Below, one piece after another: positions 1-8,028 of a DNA stretch of 54,797 nt (positions are counted from its first letter, which is position 1; every line of letters begins with the position of its first letter). The stretch spans positions 1 to 54,797 of the forward strand of contig JAEOTP010000061.1 of the NCBI GenBank assembly GCA_016839765.1. Reading direction: 5' to 3'. This DNA comes from Promethearchaeota archaeon. Lineage in GTDB: Archaea > Asgardarchaeota > Lokiarchaeia > Sigyniarchaeales > SOKP01. The notes under the pieces are model-generated. The model was not told the DNA's origin. It searched no databases and saw only the letters and a list, made by a program, of their open reading frames with translations. The position numbers were made by a program, and so were the translations under genes.

Positions 1-1
1 G

Positions 2-1552
2 GAGACTAAAGAGAAAGAAGCTCGAATGCATAATATCAATGCTATGATGGCGATTACAGAAACTGTGCGTTCTACATTAGGTCCAAAGGGAATGAATAAG
101 ATGTTAGTGGATGGTATGGGTGATATAACCATTACTAATGATGGAGCAGAAATTTTAAAAAATCTTGATATTGAAAATGTCGCAGCCAATATGATGGTCA
201 ATATAGCAAAAGCAATTGATGAAAAAATAGGAGATGGAACCACTACAGCGGTTATTTTTTCTGCTACTTTATTAAATAATGCTTTAGATTTAATAGAACA
301 AAATGTTCATCCAAAACCCATTACACATGGCTATAAATTAGCAGCTGATAAGGCTCTTTCAATTTTAAGTCAAATTGCAGATGATATATCTATTGATGAT
401 GAAGTTCTTCTTAAAAATATAGCTAAAACTGCCATGAATTCAAAAGATGTGGTTGGATTAAAAGACTTTTTTGCAGATTTAGCCCTGAAAGCAATAAATC
501 ATATCAAAGATGAGGAAGGCACAACTTTCCCAAAAGTTAGCAACGTAAAAATTGTAAAAGCACCTGGAAAATCCCTTAAAGATTCAGAATTAATAAATGG
601 GGTTTATATCCAGAAAGAAAAAGTCAATTCTGCTATGCCAAATATAATCAAAAATGCAAAAATTGCTGTTATAAGAAGAAAACTTGATGTAGTTAAAACG
701 GAATTTGATGCTCAAATAAGAATTTCCAATCCTGCTGATATTCAGAAATTTTTAAACCAAGAGGAAAAAATATTAACAGATTACTTGAATATATTCAAAG
801 AATTAGGAGTAAACATTATTATTAACAGCCAAGATATTTCTGATAAATTTGGAGCTTACCTAGCAAGAGAAGGAATAGCAGCAATAAAAAATTTAGGCGA
901 AGATGATTTAAAATCAGTATTAAAAGCAACTGGAGCTAAAAGAATAGATGATTTACCTTCACTAACAGAAGCAGATTTAGGTTATGCTGAGACTATTAAA
1001 TTTGAAAAGTTGGATAAAGATGACTACACATTACTAGCTGGTTGTAAGAATCCAAAATCAGTTTCAATCTTATTGAAAGGAGGTTTAGAAAAAATATTAA
1101 GCACAGCAGAAATAACCTTACATGATGTTTTATCAGTTATTGCCAAAACAATAGATACTAAAAAGATTGTAGCTGGTGGTGGGGCTATTTATATCGAATT
1201 AGCAAAGAGATTAAGAGAGTATGCTAATGAAGTTAGTGGGAAAGAACAACTAGCTATCACAGCGTTCGCCTTAGCCCTTGAAGAGATTCCTAAAACATTA
1301 ATCAGAAATGCTGGCTTAGATGAGATTGAAAAAATGACCGAATTAAGAGCAGCGCATAAAACAGATAATGATAAATGGATTGGAATAGACACGATTTCAA
1401 ATACTATAGCAGATAACTTTAAAAAAGGCATTATTGAACCTGCTGCGTTGATAGAACATGTTTTAAAGTCTGGAAGTGAATTGGCAAATTTAATATTAAG
1501 AGTTGACAGAATTATCAGCGCTAAAGGATCAAAACTTCCTGGATTAGATTAA
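2..1552 (+). CDS. Thermosome (group II chaperonin) subunit, 5' end outside the window
   Basis: Subunit of the archaeal CCT/thermosome double-ring chaperonin, which folds proteins in the cytoplasm using ATP. The first visible ATG (26) is not the true start: the frame is open to the window edge and the residues before it (ETKEKEAR) fit the usual N-terminal region, so roughly the first 15-20 residues are missing. Family motifs numbered from ATG 26: TLGPKGMNKMLVD near residue 17, GDITITNDGA near 32, the ATP-binding GDGTTTAV near 69 and VAGGGAIYIELAKRL near 382. The C-terminus ends KLPGLD and lacks the Gly/Met-rich tail of some thermosomes. The length fits the family once the missing residues are added. 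A T-rich tract follows the stop. The family call is certain; which paralogue (alpha, beta or gamma) cannot be told. Confidence 0.95.
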   Translation, partial: ETKEKEARMHNINAMMAITETVRSTLGPKGMNKMLVDGMGDITITNDGAEILKNLDIENVAANMMVNIAKAIDEKIGDGTTTAVIFSATLLNNALDLIEQNVHPKPITHGYKLAADKALSILSQIADDISIDDEVLLKNIAKTAMNSKDVVGLKDFFADLALKAINHIKDEEGTTFPKVSNVKIVKAPGKSLKDSELINGVYIQKEKVNSAMPNIIKNAKIAVIRRKLDVVKTEFDAQIRISNPADIQKFLNQEEKILTDYLNIFKELGVNIIINSQDISDKFGAYLAREGIAAIKNLGEDDLKSVLKATGAKRIDDLPSLTEADLGYAETIKFEKLDKDDYTLLAGCKNPKSVSILLKGGLEKILSTAEITLHDVLSVIAKTIDTKKIVAGGGAIYIELAKRLREYANEVSGKEQLAITAFALALEEIPKTLIRNAGLDEIEKMTELRAAHKTDNDKWIGIDTISNTIADNFKKGIIEPAALIEHVLKSGSELANLILRVDRIISAKGSKLPGLD

Positions 1553-1556
1553 ATTT

Positions 1557-1574
1557 TATTTTTTTCCTTTTTTT
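1557..1574 (+). terminator. T-rich tract after the thermosome gene
   Basis: Almost uninterrupted T run (T's with two C's) beginning 4 bases after the stop. Archaeal RNA polymerase commonly terminates at such oligo-T stretches without a hairpin. The rest of the 265-base gap to the next gene is AT-rich with no other feature I can support. Confidence 0.35.
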
Positions 1575-1817
1575 AAATTAAAAATATTTTAAAAATTTTC
1601 ACTGTTTAATAAAAACGTCTTCACTGATTAGCTTTTTAAAATGAAATTATCATATATAAGCTACTTCAAATATAAAAAATTTAATCAATTTGTTAAAATG
1701 GGTAAATCTTACCACACGAGAGTTAAAAATCGTTCAAATTATAAAACTTTTTAATCATCCTTCTTTTCTTTAAGCATATTCTAGGAAATGATTTAAAAAA
1801 AATTTCAATTGTTTAAT

Positions 1818-3725
1818 ATGGACAATATTAAAACTTTTAAGAAACACTTAGAAAAAAAAATCATAACTAAAGTTGATCTTGAAAAACTGTATGCTCTAAA
1901 CAATAATCATATCTTTAGGATTATAAATGAATTCGTTGATTTATGTAAACCAAGTAAGGTTACAATTATTTCAGATTCAAAAGAAGATATTGAATATGTA
2001 AGACGTAAAGCTATAAAGATTGGCGAAGAGAGTGAATTAGCTTTAGAAGGACACACGGTCCACTACGATGGTTTTTTTACAATATCTAATCATGATCAAG
2101 CCAGAGATAAAGAAAATACACAAGTTTTAGTGTCTAAGGAACAACAAGGTATTTATCCCTGGATTAATACAATGGAACGAGAAAAGGGATTAAAGGAAAT
2201 CTTTGAAATCATGGATGGAGCTATGAAAGGTCATGAATGTTTAGTTCGATTTTTTAGTTTAGGTCCTAAAAATTCTGAATTTTCTATACTAGCTCTTCAA
2301 TTAACAGACAGTTTTTATGTTGGGCATTCCGAAGATTTACTCTATAGAGAAGGCTATGAAGAATTTAAAAGATTGAATGGCTCTGATAATTTCTTTTATT
2401 TTATACATTCTTCAGGAGAATTGATGGGAGACCCTCCAGTTACAAAAAATCTTGAAAAACGGCGAATTTATGTGGATTTAAAAGGTGGCAGAGTTTTATC
2501 AGTAAATAATCAATATGCGGGGAATTCTCTCGGTCTTAAGAAGTTGGCATTAAGATTAGGGATATTTAAGGCAAATAATGAGGATTGGCTAACAGAACAC
2601 TATTTTATTATGGGACTTCATCCAAAAGGTAAAGATCGAATAACTTACGCCTGTGGTGCTTACCCAAGCGCATGTGGAAAGACTTCTACAGCAATGCTTC
2701 CAGGACAAACAATTGTAGGAGATGATATTGCCTATATTAGAAAATGGGATGATGGTTACTGTCATGGAGTAAATATTGAACATGGAATTTTTGGCATTAT
2801 CAAAGATGTTAACTTAAATGATGATCCGGAAATCTTTAAGGCACTTACTACTCCTAGAGAAACAATTTTCTCAAATGTATTGATTAAAAACGGTACTCCT
2901 TATTGGTTAGGTGATGGAAGAGTACCTCAAGAGGAAGGCTTTAATTTTTCTGGAGAGTGGTATAAAGGTAAAAAAGATGAAAATGGGGTAGAGATCCCAT
3001 TTGCACATCCCAATGCTCGTTATACTATAAGGATTAGCGAACTTCTTAATGCTGATCCAATGTTAAATGAACCCAATGGTGTACCTGTCCATTTAATTTT
3101 TTATGGAGGTAGGGATTCAGATAATATGCCTCCTGTTCTTGAAAGTTTTGATTGGGAGCATGGAGTTTTCCTTGGTGCTTCAATCGAATCTGAAACGACT
3201 TCAGCAACCATCGGGCAAGAAGGTGTAAGAAAGATGCAACCTATGGCTAATTTAGATTTTTTAGTAGTTCCATTGGGAAAATATCTAGAAAATCATCAAA
3301 GATTTGGACAATCTTTAGATTTTCCTCCTAAAGTTTTCGCAACAAATTATTTTTTAAAAAGTAAAGATGGAGAATATTTGAATGGAATTTTAGATAAGTT
3401 AGTATGGGTTATGTGGGCAGAATTACGTGTTCATAGTGATGTTAATGCAATTGAAACTCCAATTGGTTATATCCCAAAATACAAAGATTTAGAATTATTA
3501 TTTAAGAGATATCTTGATAAAAATTATACTAAAGATGATTATGTAGAACAATTTTCAATACGAGTGAAAAAATTAATAGAAAAGCTTGATAGAGTAGAAG
3601 AGATGTATAGAAAGGAGAAAAATATGCCTAAATTCTTCTGGGATATTTTAAATGAACAAAGAGAAAAACTCAATAACATAGGAAAGGAAAAGGGAGAAAT
3701 TATATCACCATTGGATTTATCCTAA
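1818..3725 (+). CDS. pckG: Phosphoenolpyruvate carboxykinase (GTP)
   Basis: Converts oxaloacetate and GTP to phosphoenolpyruvate, CO2 and GDP (or the reverse), linking C4 acids to gluconeogenesis. About 635 residues, the usual length of the GTP-dependent family and longer than the ATP-dependent one. The P-loop region reads YPSACGKTSTAMLPG near residue 285, the GTP-type form of the kinase-1 motif, followed by the metal-binding GDDIAYI near 300 and a GGRDSD segment near 415. The TTG at 1809 is also in frame, but ATG 1818 is the more likely start; there is no strong ribosome-binding site for either. It stands alone, with 79 bases before the next gene, so it is probably a single-gene unit. With the CO2-fixing genes in the window it would supply sugar precursors. 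Confidence 0.95.
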   Translation: MDNIKTFKKHLEKKIITKVDLEKLYALNNNHIFRIINEFVDLCKPSKVTIISDSKEDIEYVRRKAIKIGEESELALEGHTVHYDGFFTISNHDQARDKENTQVLVSKEQQGIYPWINTMEREKGLKEIFEIMDGAMKGHECLVRFFSLGPKNSEFSILALQLTDSFYVGHSEDLLYREGYEEFKRLNGSDNFFYFIHSSGELMGDPPVTKNLEKRRIYVDLKGGRVLSVNNQYAGNSLGLKKLALRLGIFKANNEDWLTEHYFIMGLHPKGKDRITYACGAYPSACGKTSTAMLPGQTIVGDDIAYIRKWDDGYCHGVNIEHGIFGIIKDVNLNDDPEIFKALTTPRETIFSNVLIKNGTPYWLGDGRVPQEEGFNFSGEWYKGKKDENGVEIPFAHPNARYTIRISELLNADPMLNEPNGVPVHLIFYGGRDSDNMPPVLESFDWEHGVFLGASIESETTSATIGQEGVRKMQPMANLDFLVVPLGKYLENHQRFGQSLDFPPKVFATNYFLKSKDGEYLNGILDKLVWVMWAELRVHSDVNAIETPIGYIPKYKDLELLFKRYLDKNYTKDDYVEQFSIRVKKLIEKLDRVEEMYRKEKNMPKFFWDILNEQREKLNNIGKEKGEIISPLDLS

Positions 3726-3803
3726 AAATTATCTTAAATTTTTAACAAAATTTTTATTTGTTCAATTTGATTAACTTTTATTAAAAATGTTAAGTGGATT
3801 AAA

Positions 3804-4427
3804 ATGGGTGCAAATGGAATAACATATACCACAGCAGAATTTAATACCATAATAACTATGTTAGGATGTTTATGTGCTACTGTTCAATTAGCATCAGGAT
3901 GGTATGCTGCGTTTAAGAAGAAAAAGATAGGAATGTTAAAAACTAACGATATACTATTTCGGGCTCATAGAGCCTTTGGAGGTTTTGCTACGACATTATA
4001 TTTTCTTGGATTGTTTGCAGGATTAACAGGATTTATAGGTGCACTTATTTTTAATATTCCTCCTTTTGAAGGTGGCGATCCAAGTTTTATTATTCATGTT
4101 TGGCCAAGTTTTGCTGTAATGATTGTAATTATTACAAAAACTTATTTATCATATTTTAAGAAGTCATCAATTTATAAGAAAGGTAAATGGTTAGGTATTG
4201 CTACTTTTATTGCTTGGGCTTTTACTTGGATAAGTTCCGCATTTTCTTATTATTTAAGGACACTACCATCAAATCCTCAACATCCTCCTCCCACTTACTT
4301 GCTACCATTTGAATTATCATGGTTGCAAATTTTAATGCCCTTTCTAATAGGTTTAATTATTGGTTATCTCATAATACGATCTGCAAATATACTAGAGAAA
4401 AAAAAAGCAACTAAAACGGCAAAATGA
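3804..4427 (+). CDS. Membrane protein with conserved-looking His residues, cytochrome b561-like in outline
   Basis: 207 residues with about five hydrophobic segments (near residues 10-32, 57-85, 97-117, 131-153 and 177-199), a basic loop KKKKIG after the first and a Lys-rich C-terminal tail, so an integral membrane protein. Histidines sit at membrane borders in FRAHRAFGGF and IIHVWPSF. This arrangement recalls small b-type cytochromes, in which paired His residues bind haem, but I do not recognise the family firmly. No Cys-based haem c motif is present. It ends exactly where the convergent GTPase gene ends (stop codons abut). Function unknown; electron transfer in the membrane is a guess. Confidence 0.65.
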   Translation: MGANGITYTTAEFNTIITMLGCLCATVQLASGWYAAFKKKKIGMLKTNDILFRAHRAFGGFATTLYFLGLFAGLTGFIGALIFNIPPFEGGDPSFIIHVWPSFAVMIVIITKTYLSYFKKSSIYKKGKWLGIATFIAWAFTWISSAFSYYLRTLPSNPQHPPPTYLLPFELSWLQILMPFLIGLIIGYLIIRSANILEKKKATKTAK

Positions 4428-5108
4428 TTAAATCAAAAGCTTTAATCCCTCTTTTACTTTAAAAGTTCGATTAGCTCGATCTAATTCAATAAATCTTTTA
4501 ATTTCAAGATTATTTAAAAAATCTCTCATCTCAATTGTATTTTTCTTCAATTTTTCGGTTAAACCTTCAATATTGTTCTCATAGGTACGAAGAATTTCTA
4601 TTAATGATGAATAATTTTCATATATCTGATTAACAAGCTGCTTTAAAACATTGTCAAGATTCTCTCCAGTTCTAGTACTAGTAGGAAAAATTACAGTATC
4701 TTCTGGTAAATAATTTTGGGCGCGAACCACTTCAGAGTGTCTCGCTCCTGCGATATCTTGTTTGTTTGCTAAAAATATTATTGGTATATCTTGACTAATA
4801 GCTTTTCTTATAGAATTTAGAATTATAATACCATCTTCATCTTTCTCAGGATGAGCAGCGTCGAAAATAAAAATAACACCATCAGTTCCCCGTAAAACTA
4901 CATCTCTCATCACATTAAATCTTAATAAACCAGGGGTTCCAAAAAGAAACACATCAAAACCATTTAATGTTACAGAACCTAAATCCATCCCTACAGTATA
5001 TAATTTATTATCTCGTGCTTTCGCTTCAATGTTTAATGCATTCTCGTCAAAGTGTTTAATAAACGACGATTTTCCACATTGTAATGGTCCTGATACAACG
5101 ATCTTCAT
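4428..5108 (-). CDS. Ras-like small GTPase, COG2229-like, with C-terminal helical extension
   Basis: P-loop GTPase of about 226 residues. G1 is GPLQCGKSS (residues 7-15), G4 is ANKQD near 112 and the G5-like segment is TSTRTGEN near 135. The G3 position reads FLFGTPGLLRF: the usual DxxG aspartate is replaced, giving GTPG, as is known in the COG2229 family of predicted archaeal and bacterial GTPases, so the fold is intact. After the G domain (to about 165) comes a 60-residue charged, helical extension rich in Glu, Lys and Leu. No prenylation-type C-terminal Cys is present, so membrane attachment is not indicated. Transcribed alone toward the membrane protein. Role unknown; Asgard archaea are known to encode many small GTPases. 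Confidence 0.85.
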   Translation of the reverse strand: MKIVVSGPLQCGKSSFIKHFDENALNIEAKARDNKLYTVGMDLGSVTLNGFDVFLFGTPGLLRFNVMRDVVLRGTDGVIFIFDAAHPEKDEDGIIILNSIRKAISQDIPIIFLANKQDIAGARHSEVVRAQNYLPEDTVIFPTSTRTGENLDNVLKQLVNQIYENYSSLIEILRTYENNIEGLTEKLKKNTIEMRDFLNNLEIKRFIELDRANRTFKVKEGLKLLI

Positions 5109-5452
5109 TTTGTCGGACTAAACTTCTCTAATATAGTTTATTATTGTTTTATTAACTTTTTTTGTTTTATTATTTCGATTAATATATAGATAATATGAGT
5201 CTGTTTAAATTTATCATATAATCATTAATTTGTAATTTTGAAGGGATCCCTAACTAAGATTTACTAAACTAATTATTGTTTTATTTTTTATATTACTTAG
5301 ATAATAAGGTTTACCTTTAATGGCAATTTGTGCTACTTCTCAACCATTAACAGGGATTTAAAATTAAAGATTTAGATAGGATTAAATAATAGTATGGAAT
5401 AATATTAAATTAATTCAAGAAAAGCAATTGCTTTTTTTACGGTGCAAATGAA
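5109..5452. other. Intergenic region with inverted repeats, upstream of pepD
   Basis: 344 bases without a gene between the divergent GTPase and dipeptidase genes, so it should hold both promoters. Visible elements are the palindrome GGGATCCC (5243-5250), an inverted repeat AAGGT-TT-ACCTT (5306-5317) and a stem TTAATGG/CCATTAA (5317-5323 with 5344-5350, 20-base loop). The last lies about 100 bases before the pepD start and could be a leader hairpin or an operator. I cannot name a TATA box with confidence. Confidence 0.4.
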
Positions 5453-6982
5453 GTGGAAAATTTAGCAAAATTAGGTAATCCACCAGAATTCTGGGATTAT
5501 TTTTACCAAATATCTAGAATCCCAAGGTGTACAGAAAATGAAGCCCAAATAAGGGAGTTTATAAGGAAAGAAGCTGAAAAGTTCGGATTTCCTGTGGAAA
5601 TTGATCAAGTAAAAAATATCGTGGTAAAAATTCCATCAAAAGTGCAAAACTCAGATAGACAATTAAAAATAATACTACAATGCCACATGGATATGGTATG
5701 TAATAAGATTGAGGGAGTGCAACATGATTTTTCGAAAGATCCATTAAAATTGAAAATTATAGATGAAGATGACGAAAAGTGGTTAACTGCGGAAGGTACA
5801 ACTCTGGGAGCAGATAATGGTGTAGGTATTGCGTATCAACTATCAATAATGAAAAAAGTGTATAATGGAGAGCTGAATTTTGCTCCTTTAGGATTAGATT
5901 TGTTATTTACAGTAGATGAGGAAGGGAAAGGCACAGGAATACTTCAATTAGATACTAATTTAATTAGCGGAGATTATTTAATAAATCTTGATGCAGAAGA
6001 TGATAATGAGATTTTAATAGGATCTGCTGGGCTTATCCATAATATAATTGATATAAAAATAAAAAGAAAACCTTTAAAAGGTATTGAAACTGAAATTACC
6101 CCGGTTAAAATTGCCCTAGGAGGGTTAATAGGTGGACATTCAGGAGGGGATATTAATAAAGGGCGTGCTAATGCGATAAAACTTCTCTCACAGATATTAT
6201 GGAAACTGAATAAGGAATTCAAAATTTATGTTAATTCTTTAAACGGAGGGACTCATCAAAATGCTATACCTAGAGAATCTCAAGCAGTAATTTATATTGA
6301 AAAGAGCAACTTTTCTAAATTGAATTCTTTTATTCAAGATATTTTTCCCTACATAAAAGATTCGTTCGATGGAATTGAAAAAAATATTAAAATTTCTATT
6401 CAAAAATTACCTGATTATTCAGATTATTCTAGTCTTGAAGAAAACTTTCAGAAAAGATTACTAAATTTTTTATATATTGTACCAGATGGACTGATTTCAA
6501 TGCATCCAAAAATTAAAGACTTAGTTCAGACTTCTACTAATTTAGGAACACTAACTACAGAAGAAAATCAAATAATCTTCCAAATCTTACTAAGAAGTTC
6601 TTCTGAATATGAAAAACATGTGAACAATGAAATAATTTTTATTATTTTAAACATGATGAAATTGGAATTTAATATGTTATTTGATTTAGATTATCCATGT
6701 TGGTCTCCAAATTTTAATTTAAAATTTTTGAATTTAGTACGAGATGTATATCAGAAATTATTTAATATTGATGTTAAAATCAACGCAACGCACGGAACTT
6801 GTGAATGTAATTCTTTTGTGAAATATTACCCTAATATGGAAATGGTAGCCATTGGACCTACAATCAAAGATGCTCATTCTCCAAATGAGCGGCTAAAAAT
6901 TAGCAGTGTTGAAAAAATTTGGAAACTCTTAATAAGTTTACTCAACAACTTAAAAGGAACTAAAATGGAGTTGATAGATTAG
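5453..6982 (+). CDS. pepD: PepD-like aminoacyl-histidine dipeptidase (M20 metallopeptidase)
   Basis: Cytoplasmic di-zinc dipeptidase of the M20 family, PepD/Xaa-His type; 509 residues, close to the usual 480-500. Metal-site motifs are QCHMDMV (His and Asp), LGADNGVGIAY (bridging Asp), FTVDEEGKGTG (catalytic and metal Glu), NLDAEDDNEI, and a C-terminal His in DAHSPNERL. GGLIGGHSGGDINKGRANA matches the lid/dimerisation segment. The start is GTG 5453: no ATG lies in frame upstream, and the ATG at 5448 is in another frame and stops after five codons. Only one base separates its stop from the next open frame, so it is probably cotranscribed with the thioredoxin-like gene. Likely role: peptide scavenging. 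Confidence 0.9.
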   Translation: MENLAKLGNPPEFWDYFYQISRIPRCTENEAQIREFIRKEAEKFGFPVEIDQVKNIVVKIPSKVQNSDRQLKIILQCHMDMVCNKIEGVQHDFSKDPLKLKIIDEDDEKWLTAEGTTLGADNGVGIAYQLSIMKKVYNGELNFAPLGLDLLFTVDEEGKGTGILQLDTNLISGDYLINLDAEDDNEILIGSAGLIHNIIDIKIKRKPLKGIETEITPVKIALGGLIGGHSGGDINKGRANAIKLLSQILWKLNKEFKIYVNSLNGGTHQNAIPRESQAVIYIEKSNFSKLNSFIQDIFPYIKDSFDGIEKNIKISIQKLPDYSDYSSLEENFQKRLLNFLYIVPDGLISMHPKIKDLVQTSTNLGTLTTEENQIIFQILLRSSSEYEKHVNNEIIFIILNMMKLEFNMLFDLDYPCWSPNFNLKFLNLVRDVYQKLFNIDVKINATHGTCECNSFVKYYPNMEMVAIGPTIKDAHSPNERLKISSVEKIWKLLISLLNNLKGTKMELID

Positions 6983-7010
6983 TTTGCCAGTTTCCTATAT
7001 TTATAAAAAG

Positions 7011-7622
7011 ATGATTCGTGATAAGATTAAAAAACTTACGAAACCAGTTACATTAAAGGTATTTACCTCGTCAAATAATCCCCAAGAATCTGTATATATG
7101 ATGGATACGTTGGATATTTATCAAAAAAATTCTAATGGAATGCTGAAAATCGAAGAGTATAACTTAGAATCTAATTCTGAATTTGCTAAAAAGTATGATA
7201 TCCAACGAGCACCTGCGATTTTACTGATGAATAATCAAGGTATAGAAATTATACGTTATTTAGCGGTACCCATGGCTGCGGAAATCCAACCATTTATACA
7301 GGCATTAATGGTATTTACTGGAACACCTAATTATTATGAAGCTATTATAAAGCAAAGCCTAAGTAAAATGGATCCTCTAGTTATTCAGGTATTGATTACG
7401 GATTCTTGTGCTTATTGTCCTACTATTTTATCAATCTGCAGTCAGTTCGCTTTAGCATCAGAAGGTAAAATAAGGACGGTTATAATAGATATTATGGCAC
7501 ATCCTGATATTGGTGAGCAATATAATGTATCAACTGTTCCATATTTAATCATTAATGAAAAAAAAAAGCTAAAAGGCACTATTACTGCAGAGGAGCTTTT
7601 AAAAGAACTACTAGAGTGCTAG
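7011..7622 (+). CDS. Thioredoxin/glutaredoxin-fold protein, two tandem domains (PDO-like)
   Basis: Resembles archaeal protein disulfide oxidoreductase (PDO/glutaredoxin-like), about 203 residues from ATG 7011. It has two thioredoxin folds. The C-terminal one carries a redox motif CAYC (in TDSCAYCPTIL) and a cis-Pro segment STVPYLIIN. In the N-terminal one the equivalent site reads FTSSNNPQES, with no Cys pair, so that half is probably structural. Standard PDO has CxxC in both halves. The frame is open from TTG 6984, but ATG 7011 gives the more typical N-terminus (MIRDKIKKL). It follows pepD by 28 bases. Likely a cytoplasmic thiol-disulfide exchange protein; the partner is not evident. Confidence 0.8.
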   Translation: MIRDKIKKLTKPVTLKVFTSSNNPQESVYMMDTLDIYQKNSNGMLKIEEYNLESNSEFAKKYDIQRAPAILLMNNQGIEIIRYLAVPMAAEIQPFIQALMVFTGTPNYYEAIIKQSLSKMDPLVIQVLITDSCAYCPTILSICSQFALASEGKIRTVIIDIMAHPDIGEQYNVSTVPYLIINEKKKLKGTITAEELLKELLEC

Positions 7623-7795
7623 TTTGAAATGAACTTTTCTTTTTAACAAAAAATCATCAAAAATTTAGAATTTTTTTATTTTGAAAATTTAGTGAAAATT
7701 TATTTTTCTTCTCATTGAAATTTTCTAACATAGAGGTCTGGTCGTTTAATTTAACTTTTTTTAATTGAAAAGATTACTAAAATCAATCAATAATT

Positions 7796-7805
7796 CCGAA
7801 TTCGG
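7796..7805. promoter_or_regulatory. Palindrome CCGAATTCGG, candidate operator
   Basis: Perfect 10-base palindrome, extended to 7792-7809 with one mismatched pair. It lies about 65 bases upstream of the TATA-like box of the hdr operon and is GC-richer than its surroundings. A dimeric regulator could bind it; the Lrp/AsnC protein encoded at the end of the same gene run is one candidate. No second copy was noticed in the window. Confidence 0.35.
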
Positions 7806-7870
7806 TATTTTTTAACCTAATAATTTTTTAATTTCGGATAAAAAATAACAGAAAAAAAACGATTATGGAA

Positions 7871-7881
7871 ATATTTATATA
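7871..7881 (+). promoter_or_regulatory. TATA-like box of the hdr-met operon
   Basis: ATATTTATATA, preceded by a purine-rich GGAA that could act as a BRE. Archaeal transcription would then start about 25 bases downstream, near 7905. The element AAATATTTAT recurs before metV (near 12996). Confidence 0.45.
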
Positions 7882-7998
7882 GACGCATGTTATAATAAGT
7901 AAATTATAAAGAAATTAGTTTATTATTTAAACAATTATTTTCAAAAAGGAGCGAAGATTTTAGAAAAACAACGAAATATAATAAAAAAAAAAGGAAAT

Positions 7999-8022
7999 AT
8001 GCAAAAAAATGATCAAAATTGA
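7999..8022 (+). CDS. Possible leader peptide (MQKNDQN) before hdrA
   Basis: ATG at 7999 with AAGG four bases upstream, seven codons, and a TGA ending six bases before the hdrA start. hdrA itself has no good ribosome-binding site, so translation of this small frame could deliver ribosomes to hdrA. It may equally be chance in AT-rich sequence. Confidence 0.25.
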   Translation: MQKNDQN

Positions 8023-8028
8023 TGAAAA

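Larger units (their letters stand above)
7623..8028 (+). promoter_or_regulatory. Upstream region of the hdr-met operon
   Basis: 406 bases without a long gene. From left to right: T-rich stretches that may end the preceding transcript, a near-perfect 18-base inverted repeat centred on CCGAATTCGG (7792-7809, one mismatched pair), a TATA-like box at 7871-7881, an AAGGAG at 7949-7954 with no canonical start behind it, and a tiny reading frame at 7999-8022 just before hdrA. These suggest a regulated promoter with a leader of about 120 bases. Confidence 0.5.

Noticed and set aside
1189-1431. 80-codon frame on the minus strand inside the thermosome gene
   Set aside because: Opposite-strand shadow of a certain gene, with no domain or ribosome-binding site.
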